From contig DDLX01000037.1 in the NCBI GenBank assembly GCA_002340355.1, positions 136,637 to 200,636 of the forward strand: a stretch of 64,000 bases of DNA. Reading direction: 5' to 3'. Below are positions 63,531 through 64,000 of the stretch, piece by piece (positions within the stretch are counted from its first letter, which is position 1; every line of letters begins with the position of its first letter). The stretch is from Cytophagales bacterium UBA2561. GTDB taxonomy: Bacteria > Bacteroidota > Bacteroidia > Cytophagales > Thermoflexibacteraceae. The position numbers were made by a program, and so were the translations under genes. The notes beneath the pieces are model-generated. The model saw only the letters and a list, made by a program, of their open reading frames with translations, searched no databases and was not told where the DNA came from.

Positions 63531-63905
63531 AATAGATAAAATTTAATTATAGAAATGATGTGATAGTATAATTATATCTGAATATTCTTGAACACAAAAA
63601 AAACAACAGCAAGATATATTCTTAATTAAGATTGGTATAATACAATTATCAATATATAAATCTTTCACAGATTTACATATCAAGCTAATACTTACACATT
63701 AAAATAAAGATGAATGACTGGAGAAATCTCCAGAAGGCAGGATAGTAGCTTAAACATAAGAAGCTACCTATTTCACAATATCCGAAAGTAATAATAGAGT
63801 TTTTTTGTACATAAAGTTTAGTAATACAGTTTGTTTTTAACAGGCTATAAAGGTACTATTTTTTATTGTTTAGTATTATTTCGAAAAAGGGGGGATAAAA
63901 AAGAA
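63531..63905. other. Intergenic region between the GNAT gene and the rRNA operon end
   Basis: 375 bp. Two consecutive hairpins: CTGGAG/CTCCAG (63718-63733) and GTAGCTT/AAGCTAC (63745-63751 with 63761-63767). The rest is AT-rich with no coding frame. Confidence 0.5.
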
Positions 63906-63931
63906 AACCCCTTTCTTTTGGGAAAGGGGTT
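63906..63931 (-). terminator. rRNA operon terminator
   Basis: 10-bp perfect stem (63906-63915 with 63922-63931), 6-nt loop, followed on the minus strand by TTTCTTTTTT. It is 9 bp after the 5S 3' end. Confidence 0.92.
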
Positions 63932-63940
63932 AGGATTGAA

Positions 63941-64000
63941 TCGGCAGCGTCTTACTCTTCTACGTGTGAAGGTAGTACCATCAGCGCAGTGGGGCTTAAC
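63941..64000 (-). rRNA. rrf: 5S rRNA, 3' half (cut by window edge)
   Basis: The reverse complement begins GTTAAGCCCCACTGCGCTGA and continues TGGTACTACCTTCACACG, the conserved 3' half of bacterial 5S rRNA, ending in CGCTGCCGA. The 5' part lies to the right of the window, so the 23S and 16S genes should be there. Terminator follows directly. Confidence 0.93.

Noticed and set aside
1..64000. CRISPR arrays, insertion sequences, integrases
   Set aside because: No regularly spaced repeats with spacers and no transposase or integrase motifs were found. The defence genes lack visible mobile-element genes.

Overview
This is an AT-rich chromosomal window from a Bacteroidota bacterium, most likely a gliding member of the Cytophagales or a relative. 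The support is gldC, a type IX secretion (CHU_C/type B) sorting domain at the end of a large secreted protein, a two-component-type propeller protein ending in a SpoIIE phosphatase, FtsL/PASTA-PBP/MraY/FtsW proteins of Bacteroidota type, TAnnTTTG-like -7 boxes, and few visible Shine-Dalgarno sequences. Most genes are ordinary chromosomal housekeeping genes, and the right edge runs into an rRNA operon (3' end of a 5S rRNA on the minus strand).

Layout. 1-8.2 kb: end of a Uma2-family gene, GDP-mannose pyrophosphorylase, an Omp85-type outer-membrane protein, a DUF4349 lipoprotein, a MurA homologue, a His-rich lipoprotein, a CBS protein and a glycosyltransferase. 8.2-16.4 kb: a tiny Cys-rich protein, an esterase, a kinase-like protein, a Crp/cytochrome/DUF6702 operon, an isolated HisA-like protein lacking a catalytic Asp, a DUF819 membrane protein and cmk. 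16.6-18.1 kb: tRNA-Leu(CAA) and proline dehydrogenase. 18.2-27 kb: a truncated division/cell-wall (dcw) operon on the minus strand, in transcription order rsmH, an Imm51-like gene, ftsL, ftsI/pbp, a small membrane protein, murE, mraY, another small membrane protein, ftsW, terminator. mraZ, murD, murG, murC, ftsQ, ftsA and ftsZ are not here, but an array resembling MraZ operator repeats is kept upstream of rsmH. 27-36.6 kb: hflX, gltA, manA, the large sensor phosphatase and serS.

36.7-43 kb is the clearest accessory region. It holds a predicted GIY-YIG/URI-type toxin with a 4-bp-overlapping candidate immunity gene, lying between two 57-nt imperfect direct repeats, followed by a two-gene Gabija-type defence system (GajA OLD nuclease, GajB UvrD-like helicase) and a solitary beta-class DNA methyltransferase. 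gajA uses AGA for arginine more often than its CGN-preferring neighbours, consistent with transfer. A single-protein type IIG restriction-modification enzyme follows at 46.8-49.9 kb. Between and after these lie scpA-gldC, a stress-type membrane protein, a sugar aminotransferase, menA, tamB, a Spo0M-like gene, an LptF/LptG permease, the CHU_C protein, a SUKH-family gene, a methyltransferase and an acetyltransferase.

Points worth most attention: the direct-repeat-bounded toxin-immunity pair beside Gabija; an immunity-family gene inside the dcw operon; a murE whose N-terminal domain is encoded but has no standard start codon; MraZ-like repeats without mraZ; a family of intergenic palindromes, two of which show compensatory stem changes; and a compact structured element downstream of the tamB operon. 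All functional calls are from reading the sequence; no database search was run.
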